Shown here one piece after another: positions 1 to 12,494 of a stretch of 64,000 nt of DNA (its first letter is position 1; every line of letters starts with the position of its first letter). The stretch spans positions 62,001 to 126,000 of the forward strand of contig CAJJDP010000036.1 of assembly GCA_905182995.1 (NCBI GenBank), given 5' to 3'. The notes under the pieces are model-generated. The model saw only the letters and a program-made list of their open reading frames with translations, was not told the origin of the DNA and ran no database searches. Both the position numbers and the translations under genes were made by a program. The stretch is from Paramecium octaurelia. Lineage: Eukaryota; Ciliophora; Oligohymenophorea; Peniculida; Parameciidae.

Positions 1-236
1 TTTATGCAATACATAAAAACATAGCAATATTTTAGAAAAATGAGAATAAACTAATTTAAAATCGGATACATAATCTTTTCAAAATTTAGGATTTCAAATT
101 ACTTGAACATATATAATCTCTATTAATTAAAATAAATTATATATTCATAAATAGTAAGGGTCTATTAAATAAGTAGAATATATTATCTTAGAGAAATATA
201 AATTTTATTATAATTTCATTGATGTTATATTCATTA
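1..236. other. AT-rich stretch, no gene seen
   Basis: This stretch lies downstream of the stop codon of the first minus-strand gene. It is very AT-rich, has no reading frame with protein-like composition, and shows no RNA-gene signature that I can recognise. The end of a gene from outside the window could reach into it unseen. Confidence 0.4.
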
Positions 237-2424
237 TCATAATTGTGGTATCAATTCATAAGGTGTATGCAAGCATTCTTCAGAGCCAGATATGTTTGAT
301 ACATTATCTATATATACATAAAATATATTACCTTCGTTCTAATCCGATTATGTAAATCTGATTTCAAGGTTTTCAGGTACAATATAGGAAAATACTTTGA
401 ATCCTTTTAGCTCTTCCGTTATTACTGGGAATTCTCCACATAAGTTTATACTTCTTCCCTTAAAATAGCACTTGTCAAACACTTATAAGCAACTATCATC
501 CTCTTGCTATTCAAAGTCAACATTCTTTTAGATCATCCTATGATTCTATGATTTCAATCCATCTTTAGTATTAAAATGCCTTTCATTAACATAATTATGA
601 CCATAATGGATAGTCTAATTATAAGGACCATAAAAATATGGATAGTTAATATTCTTATTGTGTAAATAATAGCCAGGATCGTCTTCTATTATTTTTTCAT
701 ATGGTTCGTAGTAATATGGACCTATGTCATCATAACCATAACAATTATAATAGCCAACTTAATCTCTATATCTCTAAACCTGTTGTTTTGAATGCTATTA
801 CTACTGCTATCTAAGATATATTTCTCTTAATTGATATTCTGGATCCTAATATTTTCCTCTATATAAATTTGAGTGCCTCCTATACCCAGAATTAGGGGAA
901 TAATTTTATCGAACCATCCAAGGAACACAACTTGTAGGAGAAGTTTATTTACTATATGGATTAAGTCTTAGATATGGATTACCATTATAATAAGGATTTG
1001 AATTAACAACTTAGCGATGCCTATAAGGATAACCACTAAATGGGTTTTCTAGATTTGAATATCTGTTCTATTTATTCATACACCGATATCTCCAAATTAA
1101 ATCTTCATCAAACAATTCATCTCCAGGATATCTACCTGGATAATTATAAGGGTAATGTAACTTTTTATTCTTTCTATGATGATAATAAGGATGATTTCTT
1201 ATATATCTTCCATTTCCATCATACAATTCATCATCCTCTTCCTCTTCTTCCTCCTTATTCCCATTCCCTTTGCTTTTACCCTTCTTTTTTGTTTTGTCTT
1301 TTGAATTAAACCCTCTCCATTAATCATCTTCATCCATCTCTTCTCCTTTCTCCTCTTCATTTTATTTTTCTTCGGCATTCTCTTTTTCTTCATTATTTTC
1401 TTAATCTTGAGCTTATTCATCTTCATTTTCTTTCTCTTCGTTTTTTTCTTATTCTTAATTCTCCTAGTCTTCATTTTCTTATTCTTAATTCTCTTGGTCT
1501 TGGTCTTGGTTTTCTTATTCTTGTTCTTACTCTTGTTCTTACTCTTGCTCTTTATCTTCATTTTCAACTTCATTTTTTGGTTTTGCTTATGATTTAGCCT
1601 TAGATTTAGGTTATTCTTTATTTTATTATTTTTCTTTTTCTTTATTCTTCTCTTTTTCCTTAGCTTATGATTAAGGTTTTTCTTAGGATTTATTTTTCGG
1701 CTCTCCCTTATTTTTGTCTTAACTTTTATTTTATGCCTTATTCTAAGTTTTATTTTAGGATTTATTCTTTTATTATTTTTCTTAGTCATCTTATTATTGT
1801 GATTCTTTTGCTTCGTCTTCTGCTTCTTGATTATTTTTATTTTTATTGGCTTTTTATTGTTTTTATTAATTATTTTTTTCTTCTTTTTAATCAACTTCTT
1901 CTCCTTCGTTCTAAGATTTTTCTTCATTCTCATTAAGTTTTACATCCTTTTATTTTGCATTGACAAAATTATATTCAATTATGATTCTATCTGCAATGAT
2001 AGGGATAGTAGAATCTTCTTATTAATAGTTCTTTTGTTTTCCTCTTAAATTTTATTTTTAACCTTAATAACTCTATCCATTTAAATTTTCCTTTATATCA
2101 TCGTAATCCCTCTCTTCTCTGGATATGTGATGAGAATGATGATGGAAATGTTTTATTTAAGGTTCTCTATGATGATGACTTAAATGTCTTCTAGCATGAT
2201 AATCATAGTCACTATCATAATCACTGTACATTGATGAATAAACATCATAGTCATAATAGTCATCAGGCTCTTGATATTATTTTTTATGACTTTAATAAAC
2301 CTTATTTTCATTTTTTTTTTCTCCAAATAGTTAATTTTACTCTCTAGGCTCCTACTTCGAATTAGAGTCTTATTGATTATCTTAGGTTGTAAATACCAGT
2401 TATTATTATTACTCATATTATTGC

Positions 2425-2476
<52 letters not shown>

Positions 2477-4488
2477 GTTATTGTTATTGTTATTGTTATT
2501 GTTATTGTTATTGTTATTGTTATTGTTATTGTTATTGTTATTGTTATTATTGTTGTTGTTATAACTCTTATTGTTAGTATTTTTACTACTCTTATTATTA
2601 TTCTTATAAATTAAAACTTTAGGAATCTTAATATGATTTAATTTAATCCTCTTAAATGATTTTGGACTGTGAATTATCTTAATCATCCAAAATAATCTCT
2701 TCTACTTTTGCTTATTATTCTATTATCATACCATCCTATTAATTTTATAAATTTAATTTATGTGTATCTTAAAATTATAGTATTTAATTTTGTTTTTCTT
2801 GATTACTATTATTATGACTTTATAAAATTGATGGAGCTTGATCACTATTTTATATTTCATTATTTTGGCTGGTTTAGATTGATGTTTTACTACCTGTAGT
2901 TTATTAATCCTCATTAAATTAAAAGACTTCTACATCTTGATTATCTTAACTTATCCAACTCATTGGATCTTCATAAACAATAAAATCAATGTTCTACTAA
3001 TTCTCATTGTCTGTCTACAATAAACTTTATTATTGATCATTCTTAAAATCATTCTATTAAGTTAGTGCTTCTTCATGTTTATCGTATATGATTTCTTTTT
3101 AAATTTACTCAACATCATCCTTTAAAAATATTTCAGGATCTTAAGGAATATAAACTCCATTTAATGTCTTATATATAGATTTTTCATCTAAATTATGAGA
3201 TAATTCTAAAATTGAAATTTAATTAGCATCATCCTCAATTTTATCTTTAATGTTAAAATTTTAAATAGGTTCAATTATAAAATTTCTATCTTAGTGCTCT
3301 TTATTAATGCTTAAAGGATCCTAATATTTTGATTCTGAATCAACTGAATATTATTATAAAAAGATGCCATTGATTTATAATAGCTATTTAATTCTCTCCA
3401 AGGATTTACAATTTGATTTTTAAATAAAAGTAGCGAAATGATTGATTAACATCTCAGGTTAATATTTTTTCTTAGACTCAATAGAGAAAATATAATTTTC
3501 ACATTTTTTAATGTCTTAACCTAACTTAGATTTAATTAGAAATAGTACATTTTTTGGTTTGGATTATATATATGTAACTTTATGAGTTGTTACAGAACTC
3601 CTAATGCCATAAATAAGTAGAATTTTTTATTAGAATTTAATCTTGCATACTTATATTGCAAGAATTTGTTTGTATTTCTTAAATAATTTCATACTCGCTT
3701 TAAACAACAGCATAAAATATATTATTATGTAAGTTAAAATCTTAAAGGTACTTATATTTTGAAAACTAGGCTAAGATTATTTAAAATTTTACCTTTTAAT
3801 ATATTTGCTGGGTATATTTGGAAGATGTCTGTTTATTCGATAAAATGCTGTAACTATAAATCAGTTCTGCATTCATTAATTTTACAAATTCTATTCAATT
3901 AATTCAAATTTGAAATGATGTTATTTATTTGGGCTTCTACATTTTACGGAGTTACAAATATCATTTAGAGAAAAATTGATTCAGAGTCATCATATATTTA
4001 TTATAGACTAATTTTACCAAAGTCTTTTAGGTTGAATTCTTTATATGAAGTTTGAGAAAATGTAATGATATTCAAATAAATTTGGTTTTCATCATCTATA
4101 AAAAATTTCATTTGTTTATGCAAAAGCCCACCAACATAATTGCTTTTTATTTGATAATCAGGAAAATTAAAGTACACATTAATCTAAAGAATAATTTTCA
4201 TCTTACATCAAATTCCTTGTTAGCTTAAATTATTAGCACATCTTAGTAATCTTATATTTAGTTTGTTGAATTGAATGCTATCTAATATGTGGAGTCTGAA
4301 GCTTTAATCCCAAACATGTTATTCTCCAATTGTAAAATTTATATATATTCATCTATTCCATTCAGAATTTCACAAAATAATTTGGATTTTATAATTTAGT
4401 TTTCTTGATTTAGTTCTTTTTAACCATAAACTGACATCATTAGTATATAAGTGAGCAGAAAAGTTGTCCGTTTTAAAAAAAATTTCAT
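237..4488 (-). CDS. Large secreted or ER-lumen protein with polyglutamine run
   Basis: I do not recognise a family. With TAA and TAG read as Gln the frame runs from ATG at 4488 to TGA at 237-239. Removing three introns of 23, 22 and 28 nt, all in the 5' third, leaves exactly 1393 codons. The start begins MKFFLKRTTFLLTYILMMSV followed by YG, a strong signal peptide; starting at the later ATG at 4440 would lose it. The first 300 residues look folded and cysteine-containing. Then comes a long disordered part: a Gln/Asn-rich segment, 48 consecutive Gln, a His/Tyr/Asp-rich segment, a Lys/Asn/Gln segment and an alternating Glu-Gln run near 1400-1580. The C-terminal 250 residues are Tyr-rich and end in a compact cysteine-containing block. 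Probably secreted, vesicular or granule-matrix; function unknown. Confidence 0.8.
2418..2561 (-). repeat. 48-codon polyglutamine tract
   Basis: Forty-eight consecutive codons (2418-2561) all read as Gln in the coding frame of the surrounding gene. One half is almost pure TAA and the other is a CAA-TAA hexanucleotide repeat, with a single CAG near the 3' end. In the standard code this would be a wall of stop codons. The tandem structure makes length variation likely. Confidence 0.95.
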
Positions 4489-4713
4489 TAAAAAAATAAA
4501 AAAAATTAATTATTAATTTAAAAGCAAATAAAATATATGTTCATTTTTAAATTAAAGGAATTAATCCAAATTATGAAAAACAATATATTTATTTAACTTC
4601 ATTAAAAATTAATTTAAAAAAAGGCACAGAGCATTTTATTGTGAGAAAAATACTTTGAAGAAAGTTATGAAAAAATCCTTTAAATATTATCATAGCTATG
4701 GCAATTAATTAAC

Positions 4714-6671
4714 TCATTAATTTTATATCATCTCTTAAACTAATCTGTCTCCATTTATAATATGTGTTGTACATATTTATATATCCTTTTCTAAAAAATA
4801 AGAAATTAAATTACTGTAGCGCTGTCCTAACCAACGAATCGCAGCAATTTCGCCATACGTGACTCCTCCAATAAAGTAAATCACATAAATTTAATTTGCA
4901 TCATCTTTTCCTTCTTCATTTTTATTTTAATTTAGATTTTATTGTATAACAATATCACCAGGCATTTCTTTTAGTGCTTGCAATACGATTGGTCCCCAAG
5001 TATTTTTTAAGATTAATTCTTCAAAAATTCGAACTCTCATTAATAAGTAAATAATACATTATAGGCGCATATGCAAGAAAAACATAAGAAAAATCCTCTG
5101 GGGCATCGTGATCAATATCTTCATTAATCAGACGCAAAGGTTTTTCAATTTTTTCCCAGATATGAGTATCATTCAGTTTTTTTCCTATTAAACCCATTTT
5201 TTCACAATTTTCAAGGGTCATAATGTGCTCAATGCCATACATATGTAAAATTTCTCTGCGATAAAAATCATAGAGTTTGGTCTTCATTCCGTTCTATATT
5301 TAATTGTAAAGACTAAACAATCGAATAACTTTAGTGATAGGGGCCCCAAAAGAAATAAGATTTTCGATCATTTACTCAACTTATGATGACTTAGTTTAAA
5401 GTATAGCATGCACTTCCTAATTAACGCACATATTAAATAAAATGGATTCCAGCTATTTGCTTAAATGTTAACTAACAATAAGATCTGTAATAGTGTAAAT
5501 TATTACGGTCAAGAATAATGTTTTGTTCTTTGGGTAGCATTCGCAATTTGGAGAGATACTAATTCATATCGCTCATATTCATTTTATTATCTGCTTATTT
5601 CATGGATTGAATCGTCTATTTGTTATTCTGTCTCTTTTCTTCAAGAACCCTTTGGCAGTGCTTTATGTTCATAATTTTGATTCTATTGTAATAGGAATCA
5701 TTTAGTTTCATCGTTTTTGGTCTGCCCTTTAAGGCTTATTCGTTTTTAATAATTTCTAGATTAATTGAATTGTGTTTGATAGAAAACACCTCATCAATCA
5801 AAGCCTCATAAGTGAATGGAGTCAACATAGGAGTGATGAAGTCTAATTTTCTCTCTATAATTAAAAGCGTATGCATTTTAGATTCCTTTAAACTCAACTC
5901 ATCTTCAATCAATTCTCCTTATTGCTTCTTTTATTTGAGTATATCAATGACGGATTTGGAGAAATTTCCTTTGGCATAGATATTCTTAAACTTGCCATGA
6001 ACTAACTCCATTCTTTAAATGGACTCAGCAACAGTTTACAAAATAGACATATCTTGTCCAATATATAATGGTCTAAGGCAATTATTCATCTCCAATGAAA
6101 GCAAATCACTTGCCAAAGGTATTAGGTCGAAATTGAAATTGGTTATAATCAAATCTCCCAAAACAGCCTCTTTTTCTAAATAATCTTTGCATACAATATT
6201 CATTCTAGGACATAAGATTAATAAGTATTTTCTATTCAAATTCTTTAGTTAATTGTTTCTGATGATTCTTACGATTCTTTTCATGTGTTGTCTATCGTGA
6301 TTCACAAAAAATATAATCTAATTTATTTCCACATCCAATTAATCATAATCATTATAATAGATTGATTCAATGCCATTTTCCTTCAAAATCTAATCAGATT
6401 CAATAACCAAATTAAGCATGTCTGCAATAAATTCATCAATGACAAGAATCTTTTTGCCAACAAACTAATTTTTTCATAATATTTGAACACTTACTTAATT
6501 CAATTTATTGATTAACTTTTGTCTCAAATACTTTTGATAAATGGCAGTTTAAAAGGATGACTAGTAATTTTCGAAATTGCTTAAGTTGACTTTAACTGAA
6601 TTGGAAGGAACTCCACTTTATTTGACTTTCTATGCCACTTATTCAAATGAGTCTTTGATAAATTGGAACAT
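4714..6671 (-). CDS. VPS33: Vacuolar sorting protein VPS33 (Sec1/Munc18 family)
   Basis: SM-family subunit of the HOPS/CORVET tethering complexes, which binds SNAREs for fusion at late endosomes and lysosomes. ATG at 6671, TGA at 4714-4716; removing three introns (30, 22 and 22 nt) gives 628 codons, close to the family size of about 600. Diagnostic segments are the C-terminal GGVTYGEIAAIRWLGQ (human GGVTFAEIAALRFLSQ), the segment from FYRREIL through YGIEHIMTLENCEKMGL, and EDFSYVFLAYAPI. One intron ends in CAG and another in GAG; both are needed to restore the VPS33 match. The start codon lies 41 bp from that of the divergent kinase gene, so the two probably share a promoter. Confidence 0.93.
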
Positions 6672-6712
6672 TTATTACTTATGAATATTAATAATTTAAC
6701 GATATTGAAATT
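6672..6712. promoter_or_regulatory. 41-bp bidirectional intergenic region
   Basis: Only 41 bp separate the divergent start codons of VPS33 and the SNF1-like kinase. It must contain both 5' UTRs and any promoter elements, unless these lie inside the coding sequences. I see no TATA-like element that can be told from the AT-rich background. Confidence 0.6.
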
Positions 6713-8768
6713 ATGCTGCAGAAGAAGGACTCTGACAAGGAAAATGCTTCTTATAAAGACAAAGATTCACAAAAACAAAGAGTGATAGGAGATTACTTAT
6801 TAGGTTTGTAGTTTTTTCTATTTGAGTGAAAACTCTTGGAGTGGGTACTTTCGGTCTAGTTAAATTGGGAGTGCATCAAATAACAGGAGAGAAAGTAGCC
6901 ATTAAAATATTGGAGAAGGAGCGAATTGTGGAAGTAGCTGATGTAGAAAGAGTGTCAAGGGAAATACATATTTTAAAATTGATCAGACATAGACATGTTA
7001 TCCAACTATATGAGGTATATTTGTGTCTAGACTATGATAGATTATAGAGACTAAGAAGCATATATTTTTAGTGATGGAATTTTGTGATAACGGAGAACTT
7101 TTTGATTACATTGTGAAAAATGAAAAGTAATACCCTTCAATTAATTGATTAGACTGGAAGAAGTAGAAGCCTGTCGAATATTCTAGGAACTGATCTCTGG
7201 CATTGAGTATATTCACAAACTAAACATCGTCCATAGAGATTTAAAACCTGAAAATCTTCTATTAGATCATCATAACCAAATTAAAATAGTAGATTTCGGA
7301 CTTTCCAATACCTATAAAGAAGGGGAATTGCTTAAAACAGCATGTGGAAGTCCGTGCTATGCTGCACCAGAAATGATTGCTGGCCATAAATATCAAAGTA
7401 TCTTGGTTGATATTTGGTCATGTGGAGTAATATTGTTTGCCACCATTTGTGGTCAATTACCATTTGAAGATAAACATACAAGTGAATTATACAAAAAGAT
7501 ACTTAATGGATAGTATACAATACCATCACATGTCTCATCCGATGGTCAATCCTTTATTAGAGGATTATTGAACACAGATCCCAAAAAGAGATTCGATCTT
7601 GACTAGATTAAATCTCATCCATGGTTTAAGTTGTATAAGAGAGTTCATTCGATTCCTTAAGGAATTATTATTGGATATAGTCGAATTCCTATCGATGATG
7701 ACATCGTTGATTAACTTGCTCAAAAAGGATACAATGCTGATTATATAAAGAAGTGCCTAGATGCTAATAAACACAATAATCTAACTACAGCATATTTTCT
7801 GCTCCTAAAAAAGCATTTAATTAAAGGAGGTTAATCAACAGCAGATATTAATTCTTAAAATTTTAATGAAAAACTGTTAGAACCAGCTACAAGACCTACT
7901 AAACGTATATCGTACTTTAAATAATTAGCTCCTATAAGTAATTTATTAGATAGTTAATTGATGAAAACACTCAAGCACAACAGATCTGGATCTTGTTAAC
8001 CAAATTAAAAATCACATACACAAGGGAGAGGAATGTCTGTACCTTAGGTTGAAGATATTAGATCTATATACAATGGATCCAAGAATTATCAGAATTCATC
8101 CTTATCAATTGAAGTAACCATCTAATCAATTTCTAATAGGATCAGTCCTTTTTATTTGAAAGAAACAAATCTTAATCATTCCAATAGAATCACAACAAGA
8201 AAATGCCAACTGATATTTAAATCAATGACGCATTGAATAAGACTACTTACATAAACACAAGCAAAAGATCTTCTAATGCATCAACTGTTTCCCCTGGACA
8301 TCAAAATAAGTTGCTTCAATACTTAAGTACAAAATAATAATAAAATAGAATCATCAACAAAGACTACTACTCCAACAGCAGTAAGAGGGAACTCCTAATA
8401 AAAAATGCCTTACACTAGTAAGACTACAAAGAATCAAAAGGCTTCCTACTCAAATTTTGATAATCACAACAATTCTGTAATGGAAAAAAAGAAAGAAAAT
8501 AAACCCATAAATTTAGCAGATGCCACAAACATTGATAGCAAGAAAAGATCTTTGCATATAGAAGGAGTAAACATTACATTTTATAGTTTAGGATCTCTCC
8601 ATGCCTGCTAGTACTAAACCATAATCAATGCCATATCAATTATGGCTAAAGATGAATAGTAGAAAAGGATCGAGAGATTATAGTGGGGGAGGATCGAAGA
8701 CAAAAAAATCAAATGGTAGTGCCAAAGCTAATACAAATCAGAGCTTTAACTTTGACAAGAGGGCATGA
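6713..8768 (+). CDS. SNF1/AMPK-like serine/threonine protein kinase
   Basis: Probable energy- or stress-sensing kinase of the CAMK group. Six short introns (two mapped at 6804-6826 and 7015-7040) leave 636 codons. The N-terminal kinase domain shows the glycine loop LGVGTFGLVKLG, the VAIKILEKE lysine, catalytic [18 protein letters not shown] and an activation loop LLKTACGSPCYAAPEM with the Thr phosphorylated by LKB1-type kinases in the family. After the kinase, GYNADYIKKCLDANKHNN matches the small UBA-like/AID helix bundle following the catalytic domain in SNF1 relatives. The remaining 300 residues are Ser/Thr/Asn-rich and disordered. Beta and gamma subunits are not nearby. It could equally be an MARK or BRSK relative, which also carry a UBA-like domain. 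Confidence 0.9.
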
Positions 8769-8923
8769 TTTCCTCTTACATAATTAATTTATTCTTTCCA
8801 ATTTGTATATTAATTTATATCCATTTGTAAAGAGGAGAGCATTCGAATCACTTTGACGATCAATTGAAAAAAACGCAAATAATGATCTGTTGTTAATATA
8901 CTAACAAATAGGTAATGGTTTGC

Positions 8924-9378
8924 TCATTTTTCTACTTTTCCAAGCCACAAAGCCAAAAGTGACTTTCCTTTAACTGCGATAATCTTAAATCTGACCCCTG
9001 GAATATCACCGACTGCATGTCCCTTTCTTCCGAATCCGGCGACAGTGACTTCATCGTTTTCATTTAAGAAGTTTAAGCAACCATCCTTTGGGACGAAGGC
9101 TGAAATTTTTTTGCCATTCTTTTTCAATAATACTCTAACACACTTTCTGACGGCAGAGTTTGGTTATTTGGATTCACTATTTAGAGTTTATAAGGGTAAA
9201 TTTACACTCCAATCTTTTCAACAACTAAACCTTTAGCATGTGATGCACCCATAAATGGATTCTTATATCTTGAACCGATCATAGCCTTATTGTATTCCTT
9301 ATCAGCCCATCTGTTAACTCTTCTATGATCTTTGAGCTTTCTTCCCGCTCTCATACCTCTGGGTTTACCAACTCCCAT
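8924..9378 (-). CDS. RPS23: 40S ribosomal protein uS12 (RPS23)
   Basis: Decoding-centre protein of the small ribosomal subunit. ATG at 9378, TGA at 8924-8926, with one 29-nt intron at 9177-9205; about 141 residues against 143 in human. Recognisable segments are [20 protein letters not shown] at the start, [37 protein letters not shown] and [16 protein letters not shown] at the end. All strongly conserved residues that I can check are present, including the PNSAVRK loop that contacts mRNA and tRNA. It converges on the upstream kinase with 155 bp between the stop codons. Confidence 0.98.
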
Positions 9379-9468
9379 GATTAAAAGATTTTAAATAAAT
9401 TATTTAAATTTTCAGAATATGATTAACACAATATAAAATTGCATTAGATAAATGTTAAATATACATAA

Positions 9469-10764
9469 TCATAATTATTTTCTATCATTATAACCTGAAT
9501 TTCTAACAACTGAATTTCTCCCACTGTTGTTAGTTCCATATTGGCTATATCCCCCAGGAGCAATAGTGGCTCCTTTAATGGTACTGGTTTCAAATTGGGT
9601 AGTGACTCCAGTACCTGATGGTCCAGTTCTTTTAATTTCACTTTCTTTAGTAACAGTAACTTTGCTTTTTTTCAAGGCTTCTAATTATGTTTCTGCCATG
9701 GTAAGTTTTTCAGAAATGTCAGAGTTGATTTCATTTTGCTATTTGAATTTCTTCTTCCATAATTCTACTTCTCCTTAGAGAGAAATAATTTATTATTCCG
9801 ATTAAGAGAAACTCTCCAATTAAATTTCCATTTCTCTAATTCTTTAATCCAGTGATTCAAGCTCATTGTCTTTGTCATTCATGAGTAATTTGAGTTTACG
9901 AATTTCTTAATCTTTGAATTCATTTTTTTCTTATGAATTTTTGAGATCATCTGTTAGATTGCCTAAAAATGATTATAGATTTTACTAATTTTCTTTTTAA
10001 GTAGTCTGATTTCATCATCTGCTCCTTAATTTTTAGAGTTGGATTCCTAGAGTTATTTGTATCTTAATTTCCATTGGTCTAATTCATCTTGCAATTGTTT
10101 ATTAGATTATCTGAGTCCTTGTTCTTGATTTTTTAATTCTTTGTTAGCATTAATGAGTTCATTGATCTGGAATATTAAGTATAAATACTTTGGAATCATC
10201 TTAGACATAGGATATCTATGGGGCATTTCCTCTTAGTCTGAGATTTTCTTGTTGAAGATCGAAGAGATAAACCTCCAATTACACTTAAAATTACATAATT
10301 AGATTACTGCATTTTGTTTTCCATCGTGAATCCATATCATCTAATGTGACAACTTATAGTGGCCTTTCTTGATGATGTACCTCAGCATTATTTGGTTAAT
10401 TAGATGCAATTCTAACTGACGGAGTGATTAGAAGAGGTTGTGATTGTGTAATGCTTTAGGAGACAACAGGTGTGGTAGCTATTTATCTGGCAGAAAAAGG
10501 ACTTCCAATTAATATAAATGTAAGTACGCAATGCCAATTTTCTGAGATGAATACGATTAGGTCAAGGTTTATTGTTGCTAAGGACTATTAAATAGAGTGT
10601 GATCGTACTTGTATTGGAGGAGTTCAGATTGTCCGATGGATCCTTAAGTGCCGTATTGTCTAGGGGGTCTAATTAGATTGGATGATTAATGAAGTAGTGA
10701 TTGTATTTGAGAATGATTGTATCCTGCTTGGCTATATAATAATTATGTTGGATCATTACTCCAT
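9469..10764 (-). CDS. Coiled-coil protein with Ser/Gln-rich head
   Basis: No family recognised; about 400 residues. I place the start at 10764 because ATG-GA followed by a canonical 28-nt intron leads into an open frame (MDQAGYNHSQIQ...). Starting at the internal ATG near 10324 would discard about 140 residues of clearly protein-like sequence that joins in frame. A second intron of 26 nt ends in AAG. The first 140 residues are rich in Ser, Gln and Pro. Then comes a long heptad-like coiled coil (Leu/Ile with Glu, Lys, Asn and Gln), and a tail rich in Gly, Thr and Asn. The layout suggests a cytoskeletal or basal-body structural protein, which is inference only. The start lies 30 bp from INTS11. 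Confidence 0.75.
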
Positions 10765-10794
10765 GATGAATAAGCTGTTATTAAATAAATATTT
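10765..10794. promoter_or_regulatory. 30-bp bidirectional intergenic region
   Basis: Thirty base pairs separate the start codons of the divergent coiled-coil gene and INTS11. Any shared promoter must fit here or lie within the coding regions. The spacing depends on the chosen start of the coiled-coil gene, which is supported by a canonical first intron. Confidence 0.55.
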
Positions 10795-12471
10795 ATGTTT
10801 AAAGTATATCCCTTAGGGTCTGGTTAAGAAGTTGGGCGTAGTTGTGTGATGTTGACTATTTACGATAAAACGATCATGTTGGATTGTGGTTTGCATATGA
10901 CACATTAAGACAATCGCAGATTTCCAGATTTTTCAGTATGAAGATTTTCTATCTAATTAGTTAATCGAGGAGAAATTGGGACGTAAGTACGTTGATTTGG
11001 TGTTGATCACACACTTTCATCTTGACCATTGTGGTGCTTTGCCATATTTCACAGAATTATATGGTAGATTAATATAATGATATTTAGGGAATGGCTATAA
11101 TGGACCTGTGGTGATGTCTATGCCAACCAAAGCCTTGTTGCCTTACATGTTGGAAGACTATAGAAGAGTATTATACTATCACTATTTCGATAGATTTGGA
11201 CAATGCCTAAGGAAGATTAACAATTCTAGCAGCAGCCATCCTAATAGGATTTTAGTATCAATCCACAAATCAAAACTGATCCATTATTAATTTATGACCA
11301 TGAAAATATCAAATCATGTGTCAATAAAGTGTAAGTAATTGGACTTTATGAAACCCAAAACTTTGATGGAGTTGAAGTGACTGCATATTATGCTGGTCAT
11401 CTTTTGGGAGCTTGCATGTTTCATGTGAAATATAAAAACGTATCCGTTGTCTACACAGGAGATTACAATTCAATTGCTGACAGACATCTGGGAGGAGCCT
11501 ATATTGATCAATTACAACCAGATCTGGTGATTTCAGAAAGCACTTATGCAACCATTATCAGAGATAGCAAAAGAACCAGAGAGAGAAATTTCTTGATGCA
11601 TGTCCAAGAAGTTCTTGACAGAGGAGGGAAAGTCTTGATCCCTGTATTTGCTTTAGGGAGAGCTCAAGAATTGTCTGTGTTATTGGAATCTTATTGGCAG
11701 AGAACGAAATGCAAAGCAGGACTTTATTATGCTGCTGGTCTCATTGAAAAAGCGAATTAATATTATAAGATATTTACTGGGTGGGAATCTGAAAAAATTT
11801 AGTAGTCCTTCTTAGACGATAATATCTTCAACTTTAAATACATACAACCATTTGATAGAAATCTAATCAAAAGTCCATTATCTATGGTATTATTGGCTAC
11901 TCCTGGTATGTTACATGGAGGACTAAGTATGTAGGTCTTTAAAGAGTGGTGTGGATGTGCAAATAATAGTTTGGTTATTCCAGGCTATTGTGTACCAGGA
12001 ACATTAGGTAATAAGCTACTTGCTGGAATCAAACACGTTAGAATAGATAATAAAGATTATGATATCAAAATGCAAATCAATAATATGTCTTTTAGTGCTC
12101 ATGCTGATAGCAGAGGAATCATTCAGTTAGTGAATCATCTTTAACCAAAAAGTATTGCTTTTGTTCATGGAGAATATCACAGAATGAAAACTCTTGGAGC
12201 TGAAATAATTGATAAAATCTAAATTAGAGTTGATTGTCCTGCTAATTTTGAATTGCTTGAGTATGAAAAGATCTTGTCGATCGATCGACCTTTAACCATA
12301 AAAGGAGAATTCAATAAGAACATGAAAGGATATTTATTGGAATATAAAGGGTAAATGGTTTTGTTATCTGATGAAAACGATATAATGAAGGAAGTCAATT
12401 AATTATTAGGAATAATGTAATCAGAATAGGGATATATGAGGTAATATAAAATCACTGGTTATTTATTGTGA
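10795..12471 (+). CDS. INTS11: Integrator complex subunit 11 (CPSF73-like RNA endonuclease)
   Basis: Metallo-beta-lactamase/beta-CASP endonuclease that in other eukaryotes cleaves snRNA and other nascent Pol II transcripts in the nucleus. ATG at 10795, TGA at 12469-12471; the 5' part holds several introns of about 25 nt. The N-terminus [20 protein letters not shown] matches the family. The zinc-binding motif [13 protein letters not shown] is intact, as are [49 protein letters not shown] and [19 protein letters not shown], which place it with INTS11 rather than CPSF73. The downstream SAHAD motif also supplies metal ligands. Its length, roughly 515 residues, is shorter than human INTS11, mainly at the C-terminus. 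It converges with the next gene, with only 23 bp between stop codons. Confidence 0.93.
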
Positions 12472-12494
12472 GTGTAATTAATTTATATTATAAA

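Noticed and set aside
1199-1933. Lysine/asparagine-rich minus-strand ORF of 244 residues under the standard code
   Set aside because: It is a shadow frame of the large Gln-rich gene at 237-4488; the true frame reads alternating Glu and Gln here.
2373-2564. Poly-leucine ORF on the plus strand
   Set aside because: It is the antisense of the polyglutamine tract and has no other support.
2180-2686. Poly-asparagine ORF on the minus strand
   Set aside because: Wrong frame; the frame continuous with the rest of the gene makes the tract polyglutamine.
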